DNA of 64,000 bases from Leifsonia shinshuensis (lineage in GTDB: Bacteria; Actinomycetota; Actinomycetes; Actinomycetales; Microbacteriaceae): positions 372,001 to 436,000 of the forward strand of contig NZ_JAHHZQ010000002.1 in NCBI RefSeq assembly GCF_022606355.1, written 5' to 3'. The notes under the pieces are model-generated. The model searched no databases. It was not told the DNA's origin and worked only from the letters and a program-made list of their open reading frames with translations. The position numbers were made by a program, and so were the translations under genes. Within the stretch, counting starts at the first letter, position 1. Every line of letters starts with the position of its first letter. Of the stretch, positions 32,413-41,376 are shown piece by piece.

Positions 32413-33609
32413 GTGAGTCGCGTGGAGATCGTGGTCGACGTCGTGCTGCTGGTGCTCGCCGTTCTCGCGGTGGCCGCAGGCTGGAGCAACGGCGCCATCC
32501 GTGCCGCCGGCGCGCTGATCGGCCTCGGCGTCGGCCTGGCCCTCGGCCTTCTGCTCGCACCGATGGTCGTCAATTGGATGGCTTCCTCCGGGCTCACCGG
32601 GGTCAGCCAGCGATCCATCGTGGCCGCCGTCGTCCTGCTGGTCTGTGCTGCCGTGGTCTACGCGCTCGCCACCGCCGCCGCTTCGGTGATCGGCAAGGTG
32701 CTGCGTCGCGGGCCGATCCGCTGGGTCGACTCCCTGATCGGTGCAGCGCTCGGCTTCGTCACCTGGGCCGTCGTGGTCTGGCTGGTCGCCGGGTTCGCGA
32801 TGGCGACCAGCCTCGCGACCGTCGTTCAGGCCGCCGACTCGTCCCGGGTCGTCTCCACTCTGAACGGAATCGCGCCGCTCCCCTCCTCGACCGTGCTCGG
32901 CGCGGTCGACGACGCCCTCGCGGGTGCGGGCCTCCCCAAGGTGTTCGAGGGCGGGGAGTCGATCAAGAGCATCGGAGCGCCCGACTCGACCGTGCCGGCC
33001 GGGGTGGCGAATTCGCAGCAGTCCGTCGTGACGGTGCTGGCCTCGAAGCCCGCCTGCGGTGTGGACTCCGAAGGCAGCGGTTGGGTGGTGCAGCGCGGCC
33101 GCGTCGTCACGAACGCACACGTCGTGGCCGGCGCATCGTCGATCGTCGTTCGGGAGTCCGGCGGCACCACCGTCGACCGTGCGACGCTCGTCGCGTTCGA
33201 CCCCGAGCGCGACCTCGCGGTGCTCGACGTCACTGATCTGAGCGCACCGGCGCTCGACATCGGGCAGGATCTCGGCGCCGGCGACCAGGCGTACGCGGCC
33301 GGCTACCCCGGAGACGGCCCCTTCACGGTCACTCCGCAGCGCGTCCGCGACCAGCTCACCGCCCGCGGCACCGACATCTACCAGAGCGGAACCGTCGAGC
33401 GGCAGATCTACTCGCTCCGCGGTTCCATCCGCCCCGGCAATTCCGGCGGCCCACTGCTCGATCAGAGCGGCGATGTCGTCGGCGTCGTCTTCGCGCGCTC
33501 GACGGTCGACCCGGACACCGGATACGCGCTCACGCTCGAAGAGCTGCGTCCGGTGCTCGGCTCGGTCGGCCCGACGCCGATCAGCTCGGGAGCCTGCTCC
33601 GCGGGCTGA
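32413..33609 (+). CDS. MarP-like membrane serine protease (CvpA domain plus trypsin-like domain)
   Basis: A 398-residue protein: N-terminal CvpA-type domain with four membrane helices (1-140), then an extracytoplasmic chymotrypsin-fold protease with His236 (TNAHVV), Asp267 (ERDLAV) and Ser344 (GNSGGPL). Cys215 and the Cys near the C-terminus may pair. The layout matches MarP of Mycobacterium tuberculosis, which is needed for acid and oxidative stress resistance by activating a peptidoglycan hydrolase. GTG 32413 is chosen; GTG 32422 is an alternative with similar support. Confidence 0.9.
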   Translation: MSRVEIVVDVVLLVLAVLAVAAGWSNGAIRAAGALIGLGVGLALGLLLAPMVVNWMASSGLTGVSQRSIVAAVVLLVCAAVVYALATAAASVIGKVLRRGPIRWVDSLIGAALGFVTWAVVVWLVAGFAMATSLATVVQAADSSRVVSTLNGIAPLPSSTVLGAVDDALAGAGLPKVFEGGESIKSIGAPDSTVPAGVANSQQSVVTVLASKPACGVDSEGSGWVVQRGRVVTNAHVVAGASSIVVRESGGTTVDRATLVAFDPERDLAVLDVTDLSAPALDIGQDLGAGDQAYAAGYPGDGPFTVTPQRVRDQLTARGTDIYQSGTVERQIYSLRGSIRPGNSGGPLLDQSGDVVGVVFARSTVDPDTGYALTLEELRPVLGSVGPTPISSGACSAG

Positions 33610-33642
33610 CGAGTGCGCCTCCCACGTGGTTGGCTTGGACGC

Positions 33643-34662
33643 ATGAAGGCTGTCAGCTATTCGTCCACCGGTGATTCCGACGTCCTCACGCTCGGCGAGC
33701 GCCCCGAGCCGCACGCCGGCGAAGGCCAGGTGCGCGTGCGCATCCACGTCTCCGGCGTCAATCCGACCGACTGGAAGTCGCGGCAGGGCTCCGGCCCCAC
33801 CGAGCTCCCCCGTCCGCAGGTGCCGAACCAAGACGGCGCCGGCGTCGTGGACGAGGTCGGGCCAGGGGTGTCCGGCCTGGCGCCGGGCGACCGGGTGTGG
33901 GTGTGGGACGCCGCCTACCAGCGACCGGACGGCACCGCACAGGAGCTGGTCGTCCTCCCGCGCGACCAGGTCGTCGCGCTTCCGGACGATGTCGGCTTCG
34001 ATGTCGGAGCGTCGCTCGGCATCCCGGCCCTGACGGCCCATCGGGCGCTCACGTCGTCCGAGTCGGCGCCGCTCGAGCTGGCGCCCGGCACCCTCGAGGG
34101 TCTCACCGTCCTGGTCGCGGGCGGCGCGGGCGCCGTCGGTCACGCCGCGATCCAGCTGGCCGTCTGGGCGGGGGCGACGGTCATCGCCACCGTGAGCAGC
34201 CACGAGAAGGCCGAGCTCGCCCGGGCTGCCGGCGCACATCACGTCGTCGACTATCGCGAGCCGGACACGGCGGAGGCCATCGGCGCGCTGGCGCCTCGCG
34301 GAGTCGACATCGTGGTGGAGGTGAACGTGAGCGCGAACGCCGAACTCGACACGAGGATCGCGGGCCGCAACGCGACGATCGCGAGCTATGCGGACGCCCC
34401 CGGGTCGGCCGAGGTGACGATCCCGATCCGCCCGTCGATGCAGAAGAACCTGCGCTGGCAGTTCCTGCTGACCTACACGGTGTCACCCGAGGCGAAGGCG
34501 GCCGCCGTGCGCGCCGTCGCCGCGGCCGCAGCGGCTGGAGCCCTTCCCGTCGGAGCGGAGCACGGCCTCCCCATCACGCGCTTCCCGCTCGAGCAGACGG
34601 CCGCCGCCCACGACGCCGTGAAGAACGGCATCGTGGGAAAGGTGCTCATCGACCTGACGTGA
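33643..34662 (+). CDS. Zeta-crystallin-like NAD(P)H:quinone oxidoreductase (MDR superfamily)
   Basis: A 339-residue medium-chain dehydrogenase/reductase. The catalytic domain starts MKAVSYSSTGDSDVLTLGERPEPHAGEGQVRVRI; the Rossmann nucleotide motif is VLVAGGAGAVGHAAIQLA. No structural-zinc cysteines are present, which fits the quinone reductase/enoyl reductase branch. The substrate is unknown. Its 3' end overlaps the convergent MFS gene by 17 bases. Confidence 0.88.
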   Translation: MKAVSYSSTGDSDVLTLGERPEPHAGEGQVRVRIHVSGVNPTDWKSRQGSGPTELPRPQVPNQDGAGVVDEVGPGVSGLAPGDRVWVWDAAYQRPDGTAQELVVLPRDQVVALPDDVGFDVGASLGIPALTAHRALTSSESAPLELAPGTLEGLTVLVAGGAGAVGHAAIQLAVWAGATVIATVSSHEKAELARAAGAHHVVDYREPDTAEAIGALAPRGVDIVVEVNVSANAELDTRIAGRNATIASYADAPGSAEVTIPIRPSMQKNLRWQFLLTYTVSPEAKAAAVRAVAAAAAAGALPVGAEHGLPITRFPLEQTAAAHDAVKNGIVGKVLIDLT

Positions 34663-35947
34663 TCGGTTCCGCGAGCCGGGTGGAGCGGGCGAGCCGCACG
34701 ATCTGAACCACCATCGCGACCGCCGCGGCCACGGCGATCGCGGCCGTGTACCCCAGCGCGGTCGGCAGGAGTCCGACCGCGCCGATCAGCTCCCCGGCTG
34801 CGAGCGCGGGGATGCCGTAGGCCAGATAGCTCACGAGGAACACTCCGGCGAACAGCTCGGCACGCTGGTCGTTGGGGGCGAGCGGTGCGATGATCCGCAA
34901 CATCGCCGAGAACCCGGCGCCGAATCCCGCGCCGGCGACGACGGCACCGGCGAACAGCACGGCGAGGATCCCGCCCGCGATCCCGACCGCGGCGAGCGCC
35001 ACCCCGACCATGATGGCCGCCATCGACCACACCGTGGTCGTGCGGGCAGGGGCCCGGGTGAGCAACAGACCCGCCACGGCGCCGACCGCAGGGGGAACGG
35101 CCACGATCGCACCGTTCAGAATCCCCGAGTCGAGGTGGAAGACACCGTGCAGGATCGAGGGCGAGAGCCCGATGAACAGGCCGGCGAGCATCCACGTCGC
35201 GACGAACAGCGGGAGGGCCGCAACGAACTCGCTGCGCGCGGCCGGCGGGATGAAGAGGCGGGGTGTGAGCGACCGCAGTGCACCGGGCCGCGGCGCGACG
35301 GTCTCGGGCGACGCGGCGACCACGACGATGCCGGCCGCGAACAGCAGGGCGAGCGTCACGAAGACGAGGGTGGTCGGCTGGGCGCTGAACTGAACCGCGA
35401 GCCCGGTGAAGAACGCCCCGAGCGCGATGCCGCCGACCGGGGCGGTGGATCCGATGGTCGCCCCGAGCCTCTTCTGGCGCTCGGGCGCGAGCTCGACGAG
35501 TGCAGCGGTGAAGGTGCTCATCGCCGCACCGGTCGCGACGCCCTGTACGGAACGCGCGGCGATGATCGCGCCGATGTCCCTCGAGAACAGGAACATGAGC
35601 ATCGCAGCGGCCTGGAGGGCGAGTGCGCCGATCAGCACCGGACGCCGGCCGACGTGGTCGGAGAGCGAGCCGGCGACCAGCAGTGTGATCAGCAGCGTGA
35701 CGGCGTAGATCGCGAATGCGACGGTGAGCAGCCACGACGGGAATCCCCACTCCTGCTGGTAGAGCACGAAGAGCGGGCTGGGAGCGCCGACGGCGAGAGC
35801 GACGGCAACGAACGCCAGAGCGGTGCCCGTGAAGGCGGCGGCCGGGCGGAGCCGGGCCGACCGTAGGCGACCCGTGCGGGCCTGCGGCCGGGCGACGGCG
35901 ATTCCACCTGTCGCGACGGTCGGGCAGGCGTCTCCTGCAGTGGACAT
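34646..35947 (-). CDS. MFS transporter (DHA1-type drug exporter)
   Basis: A 433-residue permease with 12 helices, a 30-residue cytoplasmic N-terminus and the motif-A-like loop GSLSDHVGRRPVLI. It is divergent from a TetR gene with two identical operators in between, one of them just upstream of its start. This is the standard arrangement for a substrate-inducible multidrug exporter. The exported compound is unknown. Confidence 0.88.
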   Translation of the reverse strand: MSTAGDACPTVATGGIAVARPQARTGRLRSARLRPAAAFTGTALAFVAVALAVGAPSPLFVLYQQEWGFPSWLLTVAFAIYAVTLLITLLVAGSLSDHVGRRPVLIGALALQAAAMLMFLFSRDIGAIIAARSVQGVATGAAMSTFTAALVELAPERQKRLGATIGSTAPVGGIALGAFFTGLAVQFSAQPTTLVFVTLALLFAAGIVVVAASPETVAPRPGALRSLTPRLFIPPAARSEFVAALPLFVATWMLAGLFIGLSPSILHGVFHLDSGILNGAIVAVPPAVGAVAGLLLTRAPARTTTVWSMAAIMVGVALAAVGIAGGILAVLFAGAVVAGAGFGAGFSAMLRIIAPLAPNDQRAELFAGVFLVSYLAYGIPALAAGELIGAVGLLPTALGYTAAIAVAAAVAMVVQIVRLARSTRLAEPITSGR

Positions 35948-35959
35948 CGGGGCCTCCTA

Positions 35960-35979
35960 AAAGCAAATTGAGTTGCTTT
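35960..35979. promoter_or_regulatory. TetR operator 1
   Basis: AAAGCAA-N6-TTGCTTT, a perfect 7-bp dyad, 13 bases upstream of the MFS start. The same sequence is repeated 47 bp away next to the TetR gene. Confidence 0.75.
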
Positions 35980-36006
35980 AATGGACTATAAAGCGCGATC
36001 TGTCAA

Positions 36007-36026
36007 AAAGCAACAAGATTTGCTTT
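36007..36026. promoter_or_regulatory. TetR operator 2
   Basis: Second copy of AAAGCAA-N6-TTGCTTT, 12 bases before the TetR ATG. The arms are identical to operator 1 and only the 6-base spacer differs. This fits autorepression plus repression of the divergent exporter. Confidence 0.75.
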
Positions 36027-36037
36027 AAGCTATTCCC

Positions 36038-36640
36038 ATGTCTACGACCACACCGTCGAAGCGGACGGGCGGACGCAGCGCCGCGGTCATCCACAGCGTG
36101 CGCACCGCCGTCGAGGAGCTCGTCAAAGAGAAGGGCAGCGAGCGCGTCACGGTGCCGATGATCGCCGAACGCGCCGGCGTCAACCCGACCAGCATCTACC
36201 GCCGCTGGGGCGACCTCCCCACGCTGCTCAACGACATCGCCACCTACCATCTCGACCCGGATCGCCCACTCGCCGAGCGCGGCGATCTTCGCGACGACCT
36301 CACCGACTGGGCGGGCGGCATCGTCACCCACTTCCGCAAGCCGGTCAACGCCGCCCTCCTCCGCGGTGGCGCCGGAGCGGCGGGAGAGCGCACGTCGGAC
36401 TGCCTTCGCAACCGGCGCACCGAGGCGACGCAACTGCTGGCACGGCACCCCGAGACCGCCGTCACCGAAGACGACGTCATGGACGTGGTGATCGCACCGA
36501 TCATCAACCGCGTCATTTTCCAGCCGTGGACACTCGGCGACACCACGGCAGACGACATGGTGGCACGGCTGTTCCGGGCGGGAGCAGGCACGGCCGACGA
36601 GAGCCCCGCCCGACGTGCGGAGTCGGGAGATACGCCCTAG
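36038..36640 (+). CDS. TetR-family transcriptional regulator
   Basis: A 200-residue protein: N-terminal HTH (RVTVPMIAERAGVNPTSIYRRWGDLPTLLNDIA, about residues 32-65) and an all-helical ligand domain of the TetR_C family seen with exporters. It faces the MFS gene across an 90-bp gap holding two identical operators. Ligand-induced release and export of the ligand is the expected logic. Confidence 0.9.
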   Translation: MSTTTPSKRTGGRSAAVIHSVRTAVEELVKEKGSERVTVPMIAERAGVNPTSIYRRWGDLPTLLNDIATYHLDPDRPLAERGDLRDDLTDWAGGIVTHFRKPVNAALLRGGAGAAGERTSDCLRNRRTEATQLLARHPETAVTEDDVMDVVIAPIINRVIFQPWTLGDTTADDMVARLFRAGAGTADESPARRAESGDTP

Positions 36641-36649
36641 TCTCGACAG

Positions 36650-37390
36650 ATGTCCCGGCCTCGTACAGTCCAGGAGCGCGCTGCCGCCCGCTCCGGCTGG
36701 GCCGTCGGGATCGCGACGGCGCTCTACGGCATCTCCTTCGGCGCGCTCGCGACCGCGTCCGGACTCGATGTCTGGCAGACCTGCGTCCTCAGCCTGGTGA
36801 TGTTCAGCGGCGGGTCCCAGTTCGCGCTCATCGGCGTCCTCGCCTCCGGCGGCGTCTCGGCGGGAGGCACGGCGATCGCCGGCGCTGCCCTCCTCGGCAT
36901 CCGCAACTCGTTCTACGCGCTGCGCCTGTCGCGCATCATCGGCCCCGGATTCTGGAGGCGCACGGCCGCGACCCAGCTCACGATCGATGAATCGACGGCG
37001 GTCGCCACCGCCCAGGCGGAACCGCGCGCGCAGCGCATCGGCTTCTGGGTCACCGGCCTCGTCGTGTACGTCGGGTGGAACCTCATGACGCTCGCCGGCG
37101 CTCTGCTCGGCAACCTGATCGGTGACGTCAAAGCGTACGGCCTGGACGCGGCCGCCGCCGCCGCGTTCCTCGGACTCCTCTGGCCGAGGCTCCGCGCCCG
37201 CCAGACCCAGGCCGTCGCCGTCGCGGCCGGGTTCGTCGCGACGCTGCTGACCCCGTTCCTCATGCCGGGGCTCCCGGTCCTCGCCGCCGCAGTTGTCGCG
37301 ATCGTCTTCGGCGCGCTCAACCTCTTCGGCAAGCGCGACGCCGGTCGGCACCCCGATCCCATCCCGATGGAACGGGAGGTAGAGCCGTGA
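36650..37390 (+). CDS. azlC: Branched-chain amino acid exporter large subunit AzlC
   Basis: A 246-residue membrane protein with the AzlC features: GISFGALATASGLDVWQTCVLSLVMFSGGSQFALIGV near the N-terminus and a conserved TIDESTAVA. With the small AzlD subunit encoded next (4-base overlap) it forms a BrnFE-like exporter of isoleucine, leucine, valine and methionine. It begins nine bases after the TetR stop and may be co-transcribed with it. Confidence 0.9.
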   Translation: MSRPRTVQERAAARSGWAVGIATALYGISFGALATASGLDVWQTCVLSLVMFSGGSQFALIGVLASGGVSAGGTAIAGAALLGIRNSFYALRLSRIIGPGFWRRTAATQLTIDESTAVATAQAEPRAQRIGFWVTGLVVYVGWNLMTLAGALLGNLIGDVKAYGLDAAAAAAFLGLLWPRLRARQTQAVAVAAGFVATLLTPFLMPGLPVLAAAVVAIVFGALNLFGKRDAGRHPDPIPMEREVEP

Positions 37391-37692
37391 CGACCTGGAA
37401 CATCATCCTGCTCGCATCCATCGCCGTGCTCGCGCTCAAGGCCGCGGGCTGGCTGGTCCCGCCCAAGGCACTCGACCATCCGACGATCGCCCGCACGAGC
37501 GACCTGCTCACGGCGGCGCTGCTCGCCGCGCTGATCTGCGTGCAGACCTTCGGTGTGGGCCAGTCGCTCCAGCTGGACGCCCGGCTCCCCGCCCTCGCGA
37601 TCGCCGCGGGTCTCTACGCCTTGCGCGTCCCCTTCATCATCGTGGTCCCGGCGGCGGCCGCCGTCGCCGCCCTGATCCGTCTCCTGACCTGA
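37387..37692 (+). CDS. azlD: Branched-chain amino acid exporter small subunit AzlD
   Basis: A 101-residue protein with three or four membrane helices, GTG start overlapping the azlC stop. The AzlD family pattern is visible (WLVPPKALDHPTIARTSDLLTAALLAALICVQTF...DARLPALAIAAGLYALRVPFIIVVPAAA). It works only with AzlC. Confidence 0.9.
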   Translation: MTTWNIILLASIAVLALKAAGWLVPPKALDHPTIARTSDLLTAALLAALICVQTFGVGQSLQLDARLPALAIAAGLYALRVPFIIVVPAAAAVAALIRLLT

Positions 37693-37742
37693 GCGCGTCC
37701 CGCCGGCGGGGCGGTGTCGGCGGCTCTCCCTAACGTTCTGAC

Positions 37743-38147
37743 GTGAGCGCATCCTGGCACCCGGTGGCGAACGCGCAGCCCATGGAGTGGCTGCTCAGCC
37801 AGGGCGCCCTCGGCACGCCGTATGCCGTCGTCCGGCGCTTCGCCTTCGGCGACGCCAACCGCCCCGACATCTGGTTTCGAGTCGTCACCTGGGCTCCGCG
37901 ATCGGACGGCAGGGAGCTGATCGGCTGGTGCCGCACCCTGGAGGCCGCCGCGGCCGTCGCCTGGGATCACCGCTGTGCGGCGGAATCCTGGCGCCACCAC
38001 ATGGCCAAGCGGCGTTCCGACTCGGCCACGATGGCTGCGCAGCGTCCCAGTGCAGCCGAGTTGGTGCGCTTCTATCGTGCGGCGCTCGCAGCGCAGGGAG
38101 CGCGCGCATTGCGTCCCCCGCCTCCGAGGACGACCATGGGGCGGTGA
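37743..38147 (+). CDS. Hypothetical protein
   Basis: A 134-residue soluble protein with no recognised domain; Trp-rich N-terminal half (PMEWLLSQGALGTPYAVVRRFAFGDANRPDIWFRVVTWAP) and a basic helical C-terminus with a Pro/Arg-rich tail. The GTG start at 37743 is inferred. The next gene overlaps its stop by four bases, so it is probably real and co-expressed. No function can be proposed. Confidence 0.6.
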   Translation: MSASWHPVANAQPMEWLLSQGALGTPYAVVRRFAFGDANRPDIWFRVVTWAPRSDGRELIGWCRTLEAAAAVAWDHRCAAESWRHHMAKRRSDSATMAAQRPSAAELVRFYRAALAAQGARALRPPPPRTTMGR

Positions 38148-38653
38148 GCGATACCTCCGGTCGCGACGACATCGATCCCGCCGACGGTCGTCCGGAATCC
38201 GAAGAGCAGCGGGCGGACCGCAACTGGGGCGAGATCCTCCAGGAGGTGCGCGTGACGCAGACCGGCACCCAGCTCATCAGCGGCTTCCTGCTCGCCATCG
38301 CGTTTCAGCAGCGCTTCGGCTCGCTCTCCCCGCCGCAAGTGGGCTTCTACCTCGTCCTCGTCGTGCTCGCCGCCGGCTGCACCGCCCTCGGCCTCGCACC
38401 GGTCGCCCTGCACCGCCAGTTGTTCCGACACCACGAGAAGGTCCGGACGGTGGCCATCGCCAACCGGCTGCTGCGCATCACGGTCGGCCTGATCGCCCTG
38501 CTGACCTCGGGAGTCGTCGCGTTCATCTTCGACGTGACGCTCGGCCTGGTCGCCGCTCTCGTGGCCGGCAGTGCACTGCTCGTCGTGCTCGCGCTCCTTC
38601 TGCTCGTCTTTCCGGCGCGTGTGCTCAGCCGGCTCCGCCGACACTCGGCATGA
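38144..38653 (+). CDS. DUF6328-type membrane protein
   Basis: A 169-residue protein: acidic N-terminus, conserved EILQEVRVTQTGTQLISGFLLAIAFQQRF segment entering the first membrane helix, and four helices in total (about 48-68, 75-98, 115-135, 138-160). The GTG at 38144 overlaps the previous stop. The family is widespread in actinobacteria with unknown function. Its 3' end overlaps the convergent GntR gene by 29 bases. Confidence 0.75.
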   Translation: MSDTSGRDDIDPADGRPESEEQRADRNWGEILQEVRVTQTGTQLISGFLLAIAFQQRFGSLSPPQVGFYLVLVVLAAGCTALGLAPVALHRQLFRHHEKVRTVAIANRLLRITVGLIALLTSGVVAFIFDVTLGLVAALVAGSALLVVLALLLLVFPARVLSRLRRHSA

Positions 38654-39293
38654 GCGTCGCGGCGAGATCGCGGAGCATCTGCTCCATCACCTCGATCGCC
38701 GACTCATCGGAGGCCGCGAGGGCACGGGTGAGCGCGAGGACACGGTCGCGTGAGGCAGCGGCGGCGCCGACCTCGGAGAGCGCGACATAGCGGATGAACC
38801 GCGGCAGCAGTGTCTCGATCGTCTCCGCGAGGACGCGGTCGAGGATGCCGTCGAGGAACGCGCTGGTGGTGCGCTGAAGAGCGTCGATCGGCGAGAACGC
38901 CGACTCCCGCTCGAGCCGTTCCGCGATCACCGTCAGCTCGAGTTCGGTGTCGACGTCGAGGTCGTCGAGCGATCGACGGATCGCCGCGGGGAGCAGCAGC
39001 CCCAGCACTCCGATCACGCTGCCGGTCTCGGCTCTGTCCATCGGCGCGACCAGCGTGTACCGGTTCGGCGCGGTGTGGATGAGGCCGACTTGGGAGAGTC
39101 GGCTCATCGCCTCCCGCACCGGTGTGCGCGAGACGCGCAGGGCTTCGGTGAGCTCGGCGTCCTTGAGTCGTTCGCCCGGAGCCAGGTCGCCGGCGACGAT
39201 GCCGGCCAGAAGGATCGCATAGACATCGTTGCGGAGGAGGCGCCTGTCAGCCGCGAGCGAGGGGAACCGCGCGCGGAGTTCTTCGAGTGTCAT
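38625..39293 (-). CDS. GntR-family (FCD-like) transcriptional regulator
   Basis: A 222-residue protein with an N-terminal winged helix (LLRNDVYAILLAGIVAGDLAPGERLKDAELTEALRVSRTPVREAMSRLSQVGLI) and a helical C-terminal domain that is weakly FCD-like without obvious metal ligands. It lies head-to-head with another GntR gene of similar build. Both were probably duplicated from one ancestor; their targets are not in the window. Confidence 0.85.
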   Translation of the reverse strand: MTLEELRARFPSLAADRRLLRNDVYAILLAGIVAGDLAPGERLKDAELTEALRVSRTPVREAMSRLSQVGLIHTAPNRYTLVAPMDRAETGSVIGVLGLLLPAAIRRSLDDLDVDTELELTVIAERLERESAFSPIDALQRTTSAFLDGILDRVLAETIETLLPRFIRYVALSEVGAAAASRDRVLALTRALAASDESAIEVMEQMLRDLAATLMPSVGGAG

Positions 39294-39417
39294 AGAGGCT
39301 CGTTTCCTGAACTCAGTGTTTGATCTGGTATATTTATAGTTTAGCAAGAGGAATCTGATCCCGGCAAACCGATCGTTCCACCCCACCCCGATCCTTCCCC
39401 CGAGGAGCCCGAAGACC

Positions 39418-40068
39418 ATGCCGATGCCCACCGATCACGTCGCTCGAATCTCGTTGTCCGACGAGGCGTATGTCCGAATCGAGGCCGCCATCATGGATGG
39501 CACGCTCGAGCCCGGCGAGCGACTCCGCGACTCCGACCTCGTCGAATGGCTCGGGATCTCGCGCACCCCCATCCGCCACGCACTCGACCGGCTCGCCGAG
39601 CAGGGCCTCGTCGAGATGGAGCGCAACCGCTTCACCCGCGTCGCCGCCTTCGACATCGTCGGCGTCCTCGAGTCCGTGCAGGTCGCCGGCGATCTCTGGG
39701 CCGGCGCCGCTCTGCGCGGCGTCTCGTCGTGGGAGGACGACGACGATGATCTCATCAGCGACATCCTGACCGAGCTCGTGGAGGCTGCGACCAACGACGA
39801 CACCGTGCGCTTCATCACGATCTTCGAGCACCTCGTCGTCGCCTTCGCGCGGATCGAGGGCAACAACGTCCGCATTCGGACGCTCGGCAACGTCCTTCCC
39901 CAGGTGCGTCGGCTCGGTCGCAAGCTGCACGGGCGACTCGACCCGCTCGTGGTGTCCCGCTTCACCCGCGAGCTGCGCGAGGCCACGACCAGGCGAGATG
40001 GTCGCGCCGCCGTCACCGTCATCAACGACTATGTGACTCGGATCGGAGATGTCCTCTCCGTCCTCTGA
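39418..40068 (+). CDS. GntR-family transcriptional regulator
   Basis: A 216-residue regulator with HTH YVRIEAAIMDGTLEPGERLRDSDLVEWLGISRTPIRHALDRLAEQGLVEM (about residues 20-68) and a helical C-terminal domain with the unusual acidic stretch WEDDDDDLISD. It is divergent from a similar GntR gene; the 124-bp gap is AT-rich around GGTATATTTATAGTTTAG and must hold both promoters and operators. No metabolic partner gene is adjacent, which is uncommon for this family. Confidence 0.85.
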   Translation: MPMPTDHVARISLSDEAYVRIEAAIMDGTLEPGERLRDSDLVEWLGISRTPIRHALDRLAEQGLVEMERNRFTRVAAFDIVGVLESVQVAGDLWAGAALRGVSSWEDDDDDLISDILTELVEAATNDDTVRFITIFEHLVVAFARIEGNNVRIRTLGNVLPQVRRLGRKLHGRLDPLVVSRFTRELREATTRRDGRAAVTVINDYVTRIGDVLSVL

Positions 40069-40185
40069 CCCTCCGTGACACCACGGGTGTCGATATCCGT
40101 GACAGCCCGGATGCCCTCCCCCTCCCCTGCGGTCTACCGTGGAGACACGCTCGGCCACGGGGAAATGTCCAGGGGGGACAGCGAG

Positions 40186-40212
40186 AAGGCCGGTCCCGAT
40201 GGGACCGGCCTT
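40186..40212 (-). terminator. Terminator of sugar ABC module 1
   Basis: AAGGCCGGTCCC and GGGACCGGCCTT form a perfect 12-bp stem with a 3-nt loop, 20 bases after the chvE-like gene. It can also stop transcription from the convergent GntR gene. The same stem recurs at 44467-44494. Confidence 0.85.
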
Positions 40213-40232
40213 CTGTGTCGTTCGGCTGCCGA

Positions 40233-41324
40233 CTACTTGGTCAGCGGCTCCAGGGTCGGGTCATTGGCGTACGCCTCCGCCGCGTTCTCCTTGGTGACGA
40301 TGACCGGCTTCAGCAGGAAGGCCGGGACGATCTTCACACCGTTGTCGTACGACTTGTCGTCGTTCGTGGCCGGCTTCTTGCCCTGCTGCAGGTCCTTGAC
40401 CATGTCGATGGCCTGCTTGACCAGGTTGCGGGTGTCCTTGTTGATGGTCGAGTACTGCTCGCCCGCCATGATGGACTTGACCGACTCGGCCTCGGAGTCC
40501 TGACCGGTGACGATCGGGACCGGCTTGCCCGCGCCCTTCACCGAGGTGATGATCGCGCGCGCCAGGGTGTCGTTCGGCGAGAGGACGCCGTCGAGCTCGG
40601 TCGAGCCGTAGCTGCCCGCGAGCAGGGTGTCCATGCGGTTCTGCGCGTTCAGCGGCAGCCAGCCCTGGGTCGCGGTCGCCTTGATGTCGGTCTGCTTGGA
40701 GACGACCGTCAGCGTGCCGTCGTCGATCTTCGGCTGGAGGACCTTCATGGCGCCGTCGAAGAAGACCTTCGAGTTGGCGTCGTCGGGCGAGCCCGAGAAC
40801 AGCTCGATGTTGTACTTGGTCTTGCCCGGGTACTTGGCCTTCATGCCGTCGAGGAGGGCCTGGCCCTGGAGCTCGCCGACCTTCTCGTTGTCGTACGCGA
40901 CGTAGTAGTCGACGTCCTTCGAGTTGAGGATCAGGCGGTCGTACGCGATCACCGTGGCACCGGCGTCGTGCGCGGCCTGGGCCTGCGCGGTCAGCTGGCC
41001 GCCGTCGACGGCGCCGATGATGATGACCTTGGCGCCGTTGGTGATCATCGACTGGATCTGCGACTGCTGGTCCGAGACGCCGGAGCCACCGGCGTACTGC
41101 ACGTCACCCTTGAAGCCGGCCGCCTTCAGGCCGTCGGTGAACAGACCGCCGGCGAGCACCCAGTTCTCCGACGTCTTGGTCGGGAGGGCGACGCCGATCG
41201 TCGCGTCCTTGGCGAAGCCGGACGCCGTCGAGCTTCCGCTGGAGCCGTCGCGGCTCGAGCAGCCCGACAGGGCGAGCGCGGCGGCAGCTGCGACAGCCAC
41301 TGTCGCGAGTGCGAATTTGCGCAT
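40233..41324 (-). CDS. chvE: Multiple-monosaccharide ABC transporter binding lipoprotein, copy 1
   Basis: A 363-residue lipoprotein (lipobox ALSGC, Cys22) of the ChvE/XylF periplasmic-binding-like type I family: IGVALPTKTSENWVLAGGLFTDGLKAAGFKGDVQYAGG and GAKVIIIGAVDGGQL. It is the last gene of module 1, with the order ATPase, permease, binding protein. Such systems import xylose, arabinose, galactose or glucose. A paralogue of equal length is encoded at 44513-45604. ATP-driven import is probably controlled by the ROK gene at 48726. Confidence 0.92.
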   Translation of the reverse strand: MRKFALATVAVAAAAALALSGCSSRDGSSGSSTASGFAKDATIGVALPTKTSENWVLAGGLFTDGLKAAGFKGDVQYAGGSGVSDQQSQIQSMITNGAKVIIIGAVDGGQLTAQAQAAHDAGATVIAYDRLILNSKDVDYYVAYDNEKVGELQGQALLDGMKAKYPGKTKYNIELFSGSPDDANSKVFFDGAMKVLQPKIDDGTLTVVSKQTDIKATATQGWLPLNAQNRMDTLLAGSYGSTELDGVLSPNDTLARAIITSVKGAGKPVPIVTGQDSEAESVKSIMAGEQYSTINKDTRNLVKQAIDMVKDLQQGKKPATNDDKSYDNGVKIVPAFLLKPVIVTKENAAEAYANDPTLEPLTK

Positions 41325-41376
41325 TGCGTTCTCTTTCTGTGGTTGGGATGGTGCAGGTTTCGGGAGGTGGTGCACG

